Shown one piece after another: positions 7,808-18,500 of a stretch of DNA of 46,331 nucleotides. The position numbers and the translations under genes are program-made. Under the pieces are notes generated by a model. The model had not been told where the DNA came from and did not search any database. It saw only the letters and a list, made by a program, of their open reading frames with translations. The stretch is from Nostoc flagelliforme FACHB-838. GTDB lineage: Bacteria > Cyanobacteriota > Cyanobacteriia > Cyanobacteriales > Nostocaceae. Each line of letters starts with the position of its first letter. Within the stretch, counting starts at the first letter, position 1. The DNA lies in the NCBI RefSeq assembly GCF_014698065.1, contig NZ_JACJSI010000055.1, positions 1 through 46,331 of the forward strand. The letters run 5' to 3'.

Positions 7808-8180
7808 ATGAGCCGTCCATTTAAGATTGAAATTGCAGATAGTCAAGAGGAACTAAAAAAACGTTTGTAAATAGTCAACTTGGGAAGCCAGAAAGAAAAA
7901 CTTATTATGTTGTGGTGGCTCAAAAGTGGACAAATGGTTGAAACAAGAACATGGGCAAGATATTGAATATGCAACGGTTTATGCGTTGGTTCAATATCGA
8001 TGTTTGGGTAAAACTAAAAGTACCACGTCCTCAAAGCAATAAGCAGGATGAAAAGTTAGTATCTGAGTTAAAAAAAACTCGGTATCATCATCAATCAGCT
8101 AGAAAAACATCTAGTACAAGGAAAGCGCATTTATTATCTTTGTCAGGATGAAACTAGGGTTGGATTGAAAACTTTATTTA
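7808..8180 (+). pseudogene. IS630-type transposase relic
   Basis: Fragments of one transposase are spread over all three plus-strand frames. MSRPFKIEIADSQEELKKRL (7808-7867) is followed by TAA and then, in the same frame, NLGSQKEKLIMLWWLKSGQ, which is the helix-turn-helix N-terminus. A jump follows to WLKQEHGQDIEYATVYALVQY (from about 7928), implying an internal deletion. Further frame changes give KLKVPRPQSNKQDEKLVSEL and then QLEKHLVQGKRIYYLCQDETRVG, whose DE is the expected first catalytic region of the DDE domain. The order fits an IS630/Tc1-like transposase. The rest of the catalytic domain and the element ends are not recognisable, so it is a dead remnant. Confidence 0.65.
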
Positions 8181-8758
8181 TGGTTTGGTTATTGGTGGTG
8201 TTGACAGAAAATTTTATATCCAAATGATCAAGCAAGAAGCACTTGAAGCCGAAAAGTCTGGGATCAACTTTTTCTACTTAGCTACTAAACGTAATAATCT
8301 ACTTTTCAGATATTACTCCGGTAAACTTATGGTTACAGTTACACATCAAACCGCGATCGCCTGACGCATCTAATTACTGCTCAATGGCATTAAAAGCTAT
8401 AACCCTTATTCTCCATAGTTTAGAGCTTTTATTAGCGCCATTCAACTCTGGCCATTCCTCCAGCAGTTCCTTCCATCAAAGCATACGCTGCAAGCACTCA
8501 CTCACAACCACTTTGAGCAATAGTCCCAGGCGATCTAACTATCGTTTGCCATTTTCTTCCGCAAAACTCAGCTTTCCACCATTAAAGCCGTAGGCGAGCT
8601 TTGCTAAGGCTTTTGTTTGTGTGTGCTCCTTTAAAACCTACGTTATTTTACTGATTACAACATCTTTGTATGTGTGAAATACTTTGCACAGAAGAAAGGG
8701 TATTTTGATTATACCTCTCCACCCAGTTCAATTGATTAGGTTCAACAGGTAGAAATCT

Positions 8759-9031
8759 ATGACAAAAGTTAAACAAAAAGTATATCTCATCACTGAGCAA
8801 CAACGTGACGCATTGTTGAACTACCTTCTCAATCGTCCATATCGTGAAGTTGCTTCTGGAGTTCAGTTTCTGACAAACGCACCTACTACTGTTCTCAATG
8901 TGGACGTTCCTGAAGAAGAATCGACAGATATATCTGTTGAACAAGCATATAAAACAGATAATGAGCATGAAACTAAACTTGGAATAGTTCCTTCTCAGAC
9001 AGAAGAACTAGCTTTATTTAGTCGTGCTTGA
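8759..9031 (+). CDS. Small hypothetical protein
   Basis: A 90-residue frame starting at ATG 8759, preceded by an AGGTAG-type ribosome-binding site about 7 bases upstream. The first ~35 residues (MTKVKQKVYLITEQQRDALLNYLLNRPYREVASGVQFL) look like a compact helical motif with a conserved-looking NRPYREV. The rest is acidic and probably disordered (EEESTDISVEQ...). No family is recognised and no signal peptide or membrane segment is seen. A hairpin about 100 bases downstream (9128-9163) could terminate its transcript. It precedes the giant gene on the same strand, but the 530-bp gap and the hairpin argue against co-transcription. Confidence 0.55.
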   Translation: MTKVKQKVYLITEQQRDALLNYLLNRPYREVASGVQFLTNAPTTVLNVDVPEEESTDISVEQAYKTDNEHETKLGIVPSQTEELALFSRA

Positions 9032-9127
9032 TATTAACTGTTAATTTTACTAACTAGAAGACACAAAGTCCTAAAAAAATTAACCTGGGTGTCTATCCAA
9101 GTTAGTAAAGGTTCCAGTGGATACTGT

Positions 9128-9163
9128 ATTTGCCTCTAGGAGTGATTACACTTAGAGGCAAAT
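9128..9163 (+). terminator. Hairpin downstream of the small hypothetical gene
   Basis: ATTTGCCTCTA pairs perfectly with TAGAGGCAAAT (11 bp). An inner AGTG/CACT stem follows after a two-base GG bulge, with an ATTA loop. The T-rich but interrupted tail (CTATATGTTTATA) fits a factor-independent terminator only moderately. Confidence 0.5.
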
Positions 9164-9367
9164 CTATATGTTTATAAAAGACTGCATTCCAAGACTTTTT
9201 ATTTTCATTCTATGAGCTTGAAACATAGTCTTAAATAATAAATATTTCCAAAAAAGTTTATCACTACTCTGTGTTTTAGACTTTAAAGGATACTACTTAG
9301 TTAGATAACATATACCAATTATCTAAAATTAGACAGAAAACTTAAACACTAAATAACCGGAGTAAAT

Positions 9368-9403
9368 ATGATTTTACTAACTACAAATTGCAAATTCATA
9401 TAA
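9368..9403 (+). other. Possible 11-codon leader ORF upstream of the giant gene
   Basis: ATG at 9368 is preceded by GGAG (9359-9362) with a 5-base spacer, the best Shine-Dalgarno in this leader. It opens a frame that reads MILLTTNCKFI and stops at TAA. It ends 158 bases before the giant ORF. It may be a chance match or a small regulatory leader; no attenuator-like alternative stems were identified. Confidence 0.25.
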
Positions 9404-9561
9404 GTCACTGGCTAAAAAAAATCACCAAAGACCAATTCCCTTTCAAGTATTCACAATTTCAGTTTTAGTTAGGGGTACATTTTCCAAATGAGATGCATTG
9501 CTCAATTTGAAGTTTAACCAAATTGCAGAAGCTTTAAACATAGAAATATTGAGATGTTGCA

Positions 9562-12500
9562 ATGAATAATAACGAGCATTCTATCTTTGAAAACCAGAAC
9601 CACCCAATTCTGCCTAATCCTCTGGCATTTCAAGATCCCTTTGAAACATCTACCACCTCTCGTATTCCTGGTGGAATCATTTCTCTAGAATTCCCCGAAG
9701 CTTTGAATTTATCGAGACTGGAGCCAACAAATTGGGTTAAGGGAATATCTGCTCCTCTGTTAAAAAATACGAATTTTCACTCAGATAATTTTAGTACCGA
9801 AATCTTTTCTCAGAACATCAATGGACTAATTGTTGGTCAACTCCAGATTGGAGATGTCCTGACAAATTCGGGGAGAACTACACACACACCAGCCCGTGAA
9901 CTTGTTTTTATTGATGCAGGAGTAGAGAACTCTCAGCAAATTTTGTCAAGGGTAAATCCTTTGGCAGAGGTGGTTTATCTTAATGACAACCAGGATGGGG
10001 TAGAGCAGATTAGTCAGATATTAAGAGAACGGCAGAATATTGGTACTATTCATATCGTTTCTCATGGTGATGAAGCAAAGCTACAACTTGGTACAACATC
10101 GTTAAATAGCAAGAATTTAAAGCAGTACGCCAAGCAAATTCGGGGATGGGGAGATGCTCTGACTGATACGGCTGATATTTTAGTCTACGGATGTGATGTT
10201 GCTGCTGGGAATGATGGGAAAAAGTTTGTCACTCAATTAAGTCGGTTAACAGGAGCCGATGTTGCTGCTTCAGATGATTTGACTGGAGCATCGCATCTTG
10301 GTGGGGATTGGGAGCTAGAATATACGACTGGTTCTATTGAAGCTACCACCTTAACAAGTGACTATCACCAGGTGCTGTTTACACTTACAACAATTCAGGA
10401 ACTCTACAATGCTTGGCGTTCCAATACACTCCCTGATTTAGGTTCAATTCAACTAAAACTAGATAGCAATTCCGTACTCAATGGCACAGTTACAATTGCT
10501 TCCAACAGCTCTAACTTACTGAAGTTAACTGGAACTAATCTCAGTTCGTCTATTGGTACAGGACTTAGCACAGCAGATAGCAGTGATGACAAGGGTTTCA
10601 ACTTTACGAATGCCACATTAAATTTAAGTCTCAACGCAGATTTTACCTACACATATTCTTTATCAGGGGAAGCTGCACTAAATAACTTTGCTGAACTGAC
10701 CTTATCTGCGGATAATATTACAGCTACTGGTACTCAAGACGGTACAAAAGTTAACCTGACCAACTTCCAACTTGGCGTTGGCAATATTACTCGCTTGAGT
10801 GGCAGCACTCTTGTTTATAATGCACAGAACGAACAGTTAAACTTCGCTGCAACTAATACATCAGCTTTCATTGGTCACGGTGCAAACACACTTGATACCA
10901 ATGACAACACGGGACTAACTATTTCTAATGGAACTTTCAATCTCTCTGCTATTTCTGGTCAAGGCTATACTTATGAAGTCAGCAGTGGACTTGTATCCCT
11001 AACCGGAAGTTCAACACTTTCCTTCTCTGCGGATGGTGTCACTGCAACAGGTAACGCTTCTAACACCACAGTAACGCTAAATAACTATGCTTTAAAGGTA
11101 GATGATGTTGCCAGTCTGAGTGGTACAACACTAGAGTTTAGTGCTAAACAAGGCGCTAAGGGACTAAGCTTGACACTTGCAGGTGAAAATGTAAATGGCT
11201 TTATTGGTTATGGTGCTGCCACAAATGATACTGCTGATGATGTTGGAGTCGCAGTTAGTGATGTCGGCTTCTCCTTAACCTTGAATTCTGACAAAACCTA
11301 TGACTATAGTCTGAGTTCTAATAGTGTAGTCACTCGTGGCATTGATGGGTTAACTCTTTTGTCCCAGAACGTGACCGCTGTTGGTAATCAAAATAGCATT
11401 AATTTTACCACCGGAGTTTTTGAACTAAGTTTAGGCGATCTAACTCGCATTAGTGGTGAATCATTATTATTTACCACTCAACAAACCGCCAATGGTAAAA
11501 CGGTAAGTTTCATTGCTGACAGTATTGCTGCACTCATTGGCTACGGTGCAAATACAGTTGATATTACCGATGATGTCGGATTGAGTGTTGCTAATGCAGA
11601 TATCACCATCAATATCAACGCTAATAAAACCTATGATTACAGTATTACCAACGCCAATATTAATATCACTGGTATCGATGGATTAACTCTCTCTGCACAA
11701 CAGGTAAATATCACAGGTGATGTAAATAACTCTGCTGTTAGCACGGGTGGTTTTGAGTTGGGACTGGGAAGTATTGCCTGGGTTACTGGTGATGCACTCT
11801 CATTCAAGGCTCAAAAAACACCAGATGGAAAAGCGATCGCTCTTAACACTACCAATATTTCTGCCCTCATTGGCTACGGTACTGACACTGAAACTACTGC
11901 TGATGATTTGGGTATCTCCATCACTAATGCTAACCTGGATCTCGGTATTAAACTAGACAAGACCTACAGTTACAAGCTGACTAACGCAAATGCAGCACTG
12001 GTTGGCATTGATGGCATAACACTCTTGGCAAATGCGATTAACCCTAGTGGTGATCAAAGCAATATCAGCCTCAACTTGAGTAATGCTACCTTGAGCTTAG
12101 ATAATTTCATCAGTCTCAGTGGTGCTTCCTTAGAGTTTCAGGTGGCAGATAACGGAACTGACAAAACTGTTTTCTTTATTGGTAAAGACTTAGCAGCCTT
12201 TACAGGCTTTGGAGCAGAAACCGCAACCACCAGCGATGATATAGGTTTAGCTATTAGCAACGCTGACCTTAACTTACAATTCAATGCCGATAATACCTAC
12301 AGTTACAAGCTAACAAATACGGCTGTTGCGGTTAATGGCATACCTGAATTGAGCCTCTCGGCAGATGTAGTGAACGTCAGTGGCGACCATACTGGCACTA
12401 GCTTTAACCTCAGCTTCAACAACGCTGTATTCGGCTTAGGCAACCTGATGAACCTGAGTGCTGCATCTCTAGAGTTTATAGTTGAAGGCAGTGGTGCTAA

Positions 12501-15500
12501 TAGAACCGTCACTTTCAAAGGTAAACACCTCTCGGCTTTTGTGGGTTACGGTGCAGAAACTACAACTACCAGCGATGATATTGGACTAGCGATCGCTAAT
12601 GCTGATTTTGACCTACGATTAAATGGTGATAATACTTACCTCTACAGTCTCGAAAATGCCTCAGTTGCAGTACGTGGCATTGATGGATTAACACTCTCTG
12701 CGGATGCTGTCAACGCCATTGGTGATGGAAATAATACCCTAGTTAGTTTAACTAACGCCAAACTGGGTTTAGGTAATCTGCTCAGTCTCAGTGGCGCATC
12801 TTTGGAGTTTAACGTTGAAAAGACTGGTAGCGGCAAAAACATCACATTCAACGGTGAAAATATTTCGGCGTTTGCGGGTTACGGTGCGGCAACTTCTGAT
12901 ACTAGTGATGATATTGGACTGGCAATTAACAATGCTGACCTTGACTTAGTATTGAATGCTGATAAAACCTATTCCTACAAGTTAGGCAACGCAGATGTTG
13001 CCCTTAATGGTATCAATGGACTGACCCTGGCTACCGAATCAATTAGTGCCACGGGTGACAAAGATAACCTCTCAGTCAGCACAGGCAGTTATGAATTAGC
13101 ACTGGGTAATGTCGTGCGAGTAAAAGGCGATGCTCTGGCCTTCAATGCTGAAAATGGTCAACCTTTCACCTTCAACACGAGCAATGCTTCTGCGCTAGTA
13201 GGTTATGGAGCAAACACAGTTACGGTAACAGATGATATTGGACTATCTGTCACTAATGCTAACCTTGATGTCACCCTCAACACTGACAAGACGTACAACT
13301 ATAGCATTGCCAATGCCAACGCCTCACTGCTTGGGGTTGATAGACTGACCCTGACTGTGAATCAGGTCAACATTACTGGCGATCAGACCAGCGCCACTGT
13401 CGCCACCGGCTCCTTTAAAATTGGCGTAGATGATGTCGGCTACATTCAGGGGGATGGTTTGGCCTTTGACCCCTCGAAGAATGGCATAGATCCCCTACGC
13501 ATTGCTGCCATAGGTGTTGAAGCCTTTGTGGGTGCAGGTGGTGGTACAGATCAAGCCTCTGGTATCCAGTTGAGCAACGGTGATTTAGGATTGGTGATTT
13601 TCGCCAACGATCGCAGCAGTTATGCCTTAGTTGCCCGTGGAGAAGCCGCTTTGCTAGGGACAAAAGACTTAACACTGGAAGGCAGTTTGGCTCTTCGCAT
13701 TAACCATACAGGGCAGACCGTCAACGAAACTATAGCATTGAGTGGTGGTAACACCCTAGATATTGTCTTTGGTCAAGGGCAGGAAAATCAACGACGGGTA
13801 GAAGGCACTGTTAATGCCGAGATTGCAGGTCATGTCGCCTTCGGTGGTGAGTTCTCAATGGAGTTGTTCAAAGAACAAACCATAGGCGCACAAAATGTTA
13901 CATCTACCCTCAATAATCAGAATTTAACACTGGCAGAACGGCAAACAGCCATCAGTGAATCACTATATCAACAACTACGCTCGACCTTAGCCACAGAAAA
14001 AGCTCGCCTAGAGGCGGAAAACTCCATTGTTGAATCGATCAGTGCAACCGTTGATGGGTTTGCGTTTAATGAAGACTACGTAGATATCGCAGGCGATCGC
14101 TTGCGGATGGATCACCCGCATGGCTTTGTTACAGGTCAAAAGGTGGTCTACAATGCTGGTGGCGGCAATGCTGCGATCGGTGGCTTGGTGGATGGAGACG
14201 AATATTACATCATTGCCGTCGATAATCAGACAATTCAGTTAGCAGCCACTTCTGGCGGTAGTGCTATTGACATTACTAGTACAGGAAGTGGATTGCAACA
14301 GTTGCGGGAAGTTTATGAGTTTGCAGCTACAAATACCATCCGCGTTGACCTCCAGCAAGACCTAATTTACTTTAGCGCTCCCCACGGTTTTACCAACATC
14401 AGTACGGTACATTACGATGCTGGTAATAATCCGCCCATTGGTGGTTTGGAAAATGGTAAGAATTACACAGTGGAGGTGGTAAGTCCAACGGCAGTGCGTT
14501 TGCGGCAGCAAATCGGTAGCCAAGTAGTAAATTTGACCTCCGATAGTACAGGACAACACACATTACGATCAGTTGTCAAAGTTTCCAGCGCTGACAGCAG
14601 CAACGGTGGAATCAACATCGTCAACGACATTATCGTTTTTGCTAATCCACACAACCTGGAAACTGGCGATAAAATTCAATACTACCGTCCTTATCGGGGA
14701 CAAGCAGTTGGTGGTACTCTCGATTCTCTGTTAACGAAACCAGATGTTTATACTTACAACGTACTTAAGGTTAGCGACACTGAAATTAAGCTTGCCAGTA
14801 CTTCTACGGGGAATGTCATTGACCTAACCAGTGTAGGAAGTGGACTAAACGTCGTCACATTAATTGAGGGAGTTGGAGGCGATCGCGACCACCTCACCTT
14901 CCAAACTTCCTCTAACATTCAATTTATCAATAGCACAACCATTAAGCTGAACTACGACCACGGTTTAACTACCGGACAAACCGTAACCTTACAACTTGAC
15001 CCTAGTGCGGCTTATCCGAAGACACCAATCGCTGGTTTGGAGGCTGTTGCCTACTCTACGCAACCAAAAGTTTATGATGCAGCTTATGACAACATTTATT
15101 ATGTCAAAATGGGGGCTAATGGCAGTCTACAATTTGCCAAGACAGCAGAGGATTTAGCGAACGGGAACTTTATCACAATTGAAAAGCCTGTTTATTTAGG
15201 TGGTAAATCTGGCTCAGGATTCCGCTTGATGCCCACTTGGAGTTTTGGGGCGGTTTCTCTCCCGACGATGACTGAGCAATTAGGGACACCCCTCTCCTTT
15301 ACACCCGAGAACCAGATTCAAGTTGATGTCGAGAAAAACGAAATTCTCTTACCTACCCGAATAAATCTGAAAGTAGGGGAGGCGGTGCAATATCGGACTG
15401 GTGGCACACAAGCGATCGGTGGTCTGGTGGATGGGCAAACCTATTACATCATTACCAACACAGGCACAGCCCTGAAATTAGCTACTAACCCAGGTGGCAC

Positions 15501-18500
15501 AGCAATTGACCTCACCGCAGCAGGGGGCGTTGGTAGCCATAGCTTTATCCGTGCGGGAGTCGAATTCCTCACCAATAATGACGTTGCTCAAAAACGCCGA
15601 GATGCTTCTGTGGCTTTAGAAGAACGCCTTAGCCATGATTTAGGCATACAGGTGACACTAAAGGCTGGAAATGCCACTTCTAACAATAACCTGACGGCAA
15701 CTACTACCGAAATTACCGCTGGTCGTCAAGTCAATTTCCGCGAGATAGCTGTTACTTATGATAAACAGCAATTAGAAAGCACTAAAATTCTGGCAGGTAT
15801 CACCAATGGCTACGCTTTCATGGGCACGGGTTACGATACACCGGAGGAAATGGGGATCAAAATCTCTGATGTCAACCTTGGTCTGGCTCTCTACAAGACT
15901 ATCGACTACACCAAACCCCTAATAGAGCAAGGCAAGATCACCTATGCTTTGGTAGGCGATGGTCAGGGTGAAGTTGTTGGCATTGCAGATTTGACTCTAG
16001 ACGGTCGGCTGGCGGTTCAAGTTAACCGTACTCAAGCGCTCGTTGATGAAAGTATTACTACTCCCGGTGGAGAAATTCAACTAACGCTAGATAATCCGGC
16101 TGATATTACCCGGATTACAGGAATGGCTACTCTGAATGTGGCAGGCGCACTAGCTGTTTCTGGTTCCTTTGGTATCGAACAAACTAGCACCACCGTTGAG
16201 CAGATAACAACTACAAAACTCCTGCTAGGAGCCACCAATGTCACAGCCTTTATGGGTGCAGGTTATGACAGCAACAATCCCATTGGCGTGACATTGAGCG
16301 GTGGCACATTGGGTGTGGTGATGCAGCGCCAGGGTACAGATCCTGCCACCTATGCCCTGCAAGCCTCTGGTAGTGCTGAACTATTGGGTGTGAAGGGAGT
16401 TACCCTTAGCGGCACAGTGGCGATCGCAGCTAACCGCACAGGTGCGATCATCAACGAAACCATTGACACCCCTGAAAGCAAAGTCACTATTAACCTCGGT
16501 GCAGACGAAGGTAAGTTGACTCCCAAAGCTATCGGCACCCTGAACCTGGAAATTGACGGTTTCGCCGCCCTTTCTGGCAGCTTTGGAATTGAGAACACTG
16601 CCGAGTCCCTCCGCATTGGTGCAACCAACGTTAACGCCTTTGTTGGGGCAAATAGCGCGGGTCTGCAAGTCAAGGATGGAGAGCTGGCGCTGGTGGTTTA
16701 CACGGGCAAAAGTATCTCTGGTTACGCCCTAGAAGCCAGAGGTAGTGCGAAATTGGTTGGCGTGGATGGGCTAACCCTGAGCGGTAGCGCCACTATGGAA
16801 ATTAACCGCACAGGTAAAGCCGTTAATGAAACAATTGCCACACCGGGCGGGACAGTTGCGATCGCTTACGATGCCTCAGAAGGTAATATCATGCGAGTTG
16901 TCGGGCATCTCGATGCAGAGATTGCCGGATATGCCACGCTTTCCGGTGACTTTGGCATTCAAAGAACTGCCGATACGCTCTTGGTAGGCGCAACCAAGGT
17001 CAAAGCCTTTGTTGGTGCAAATGGCGCAGGGCTGCAAGTCAACAATGCAGAATTAGGACTTGCTGTCTATACCAATGGCGCAGCTTCTACCTACGCGCTG
17101 CAAGCCTCCGGTAGTGCAGAGATGGTGGGGATTGACGGGCTGACCTTAGATGGTACTGCCACCTTAGAAGTCAACCGTACTGGCAGAGCAATTAGCGAAA
17201 AGATTGTCACGCCGGGCAAGACAGTAGCGATCGCCTACACCAGCGACGAAGGCACGTTGATGCGGGCAATTGGCACGCTGGAAATGGGTGTGGCTGGATT
17301 TGCCGAACTTTCCGGTGACTTTAGCTTTGAGAAAAAGGCAAATCAACTGCGAATTGGGGCTACGAATCTTAACGCCTTTATCGGCGCAACTGGAACAGGG
17401 CTAGAAGTTAAAAATGCCAATCTGGGACTGATTGCCGATACTACCAGCAAGACCTATGCCCTCACCGCCTCCGGTACTGCTGGGATGGTGGGCATTGATG
17501 GTTTGACTTTGGATGGAACCGCCACAATCGAAGTTAACCGCACAGGCGGCGCAGTCAATGAAGTGATTGCAACGCCGGGTGGGGATGTGGCGATCGCTTT
17601 TGATTCCACAGCCGGAAACGTCACGCGAGCTTTTGGTAACTTAGAACTAAATGTAGTCGGATTCGCCCAACTCTCCGGTGAGTTTAGTGTAAAAAATAAT
17701 GCAGGTAAACTACGTGTTGGTGCAACTCATGTCAACGCCTTCCTGGGTGCGGGTGATACGGGGTTACAAGTTAGTGATGCCAACCTCGGTTTGCTGGTCT
17801 ACACCGGGAATAAAACCTATGCACTTGCAGCCTCCGGTACGGCTGCTTTAGTAGGTGTCAACGATGTCACCTTAACCGGAACTGCCACAATAGAAGTCAA
17901 CCGCACGGGCGGTGCAGTTAATGAAGTCATCGCCACGCCAGGCGGTAATGTCAATATTGTTTATGCCACGAATCAAGGAAACCTGACGCGGGCGATTGGT
18001 AGCCTGGAACTTAACTTTGCTGGATTTACCAAACTTGCAGGCGATTTTGGCATTGAAAAGAATAATGACACCCTCCGCATTGGTGCAACGAATGTTAATG
18101 CTTTCTTGGGAGCAAATGACACTGGGCTGGAAGTTAAGAATGCCAACGTCGGACTAGTGATGTACTCTGATGGCAAATATGCCCTTGCCGCCTCCGGTAG
18201 TGCGGGGATCATCGGTGTCAACGGCTTGACTCTCAACGGCAGCGCCACTTTGGAAGTAAACCGTACAGGTGGAGTTGTAAGCGAATCTGTTGCTACCGCA
18301 GGCGGTGCAGTGGCGATCGTTTTTGATGCCAATGAAGGAAATGTTACACGAGCAGTTGGTAATCTAGACATGAATGTGGCTGGATTTGCCAAACTCTCCG
18401 GTAACTTCGGCTTCCAGAAGAATGGTAACACTTTGCGAGTAGGTGCAACGAAAGTCAAGGCCTTTGTGGGCAGTAATGATACGGGTCTGGAAGTCAGCAA

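Larger units (their letters stand above)
7412..8758. other. Gene-poor stretch of repeats and transposase remains
   Basis: This stretch holds a short palindromic repeat of a type common in cyanobacteria (TAGGCGTAGCCCGACGTAGACAT-like, about 7498-7520), MITE-like repeat copy 3 (7591-7735), and an IS630-type transposase relic (7808-8180). After the relic, a start-less frame on the plus strand (about 8163-8364) reads VIGGVDRKFYIQMIKQEALEAEKSG and ends at TGA; its origin is unknown. A minus-strand relic (about 8527-8381) contains WKELLEEWPELNG after an in-frame stop. No intact gene is seen. Confidence 0.5.
9032..9561 (+). other. Upstream region of the giant gene
   Basis: A 530-bp AT-rich leader region. 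It contains a terminator-like hairpin (9128-9163) and a possible 11-codon leader ORF with a good Shine-Dalgarno (9368-9403). A 3-codon ORF (ATG at 9554) ends in TGA overlapping the ATG of the giant gene. No clear sigma-70 -35/-10 pair stands out, but the promoter of the giant gene should lie here. Confidence 0.5.

Noticed and set aside
7951..8151. Plus-strand frame of 66 codons
   Set aside because: It is a piece of the IS630-type relic read across a frame change, not an independent gene.
8384..8593. Plus-strand frame of 69 codons
   Set aside because: Composition is Ser/Leu/His-rich as in antisense frames. The minus strand gives a better but broken frame (WKELLEEWPELNG), so this is likely a relic region.
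8648..8968. Minus-strand frame of 106 codons
   Set aside because: It lies antisense to the small hypothetical gene, which has a ribosome-binding site, and has the Cys/Phe/Leu-rich look of a shadow frame.
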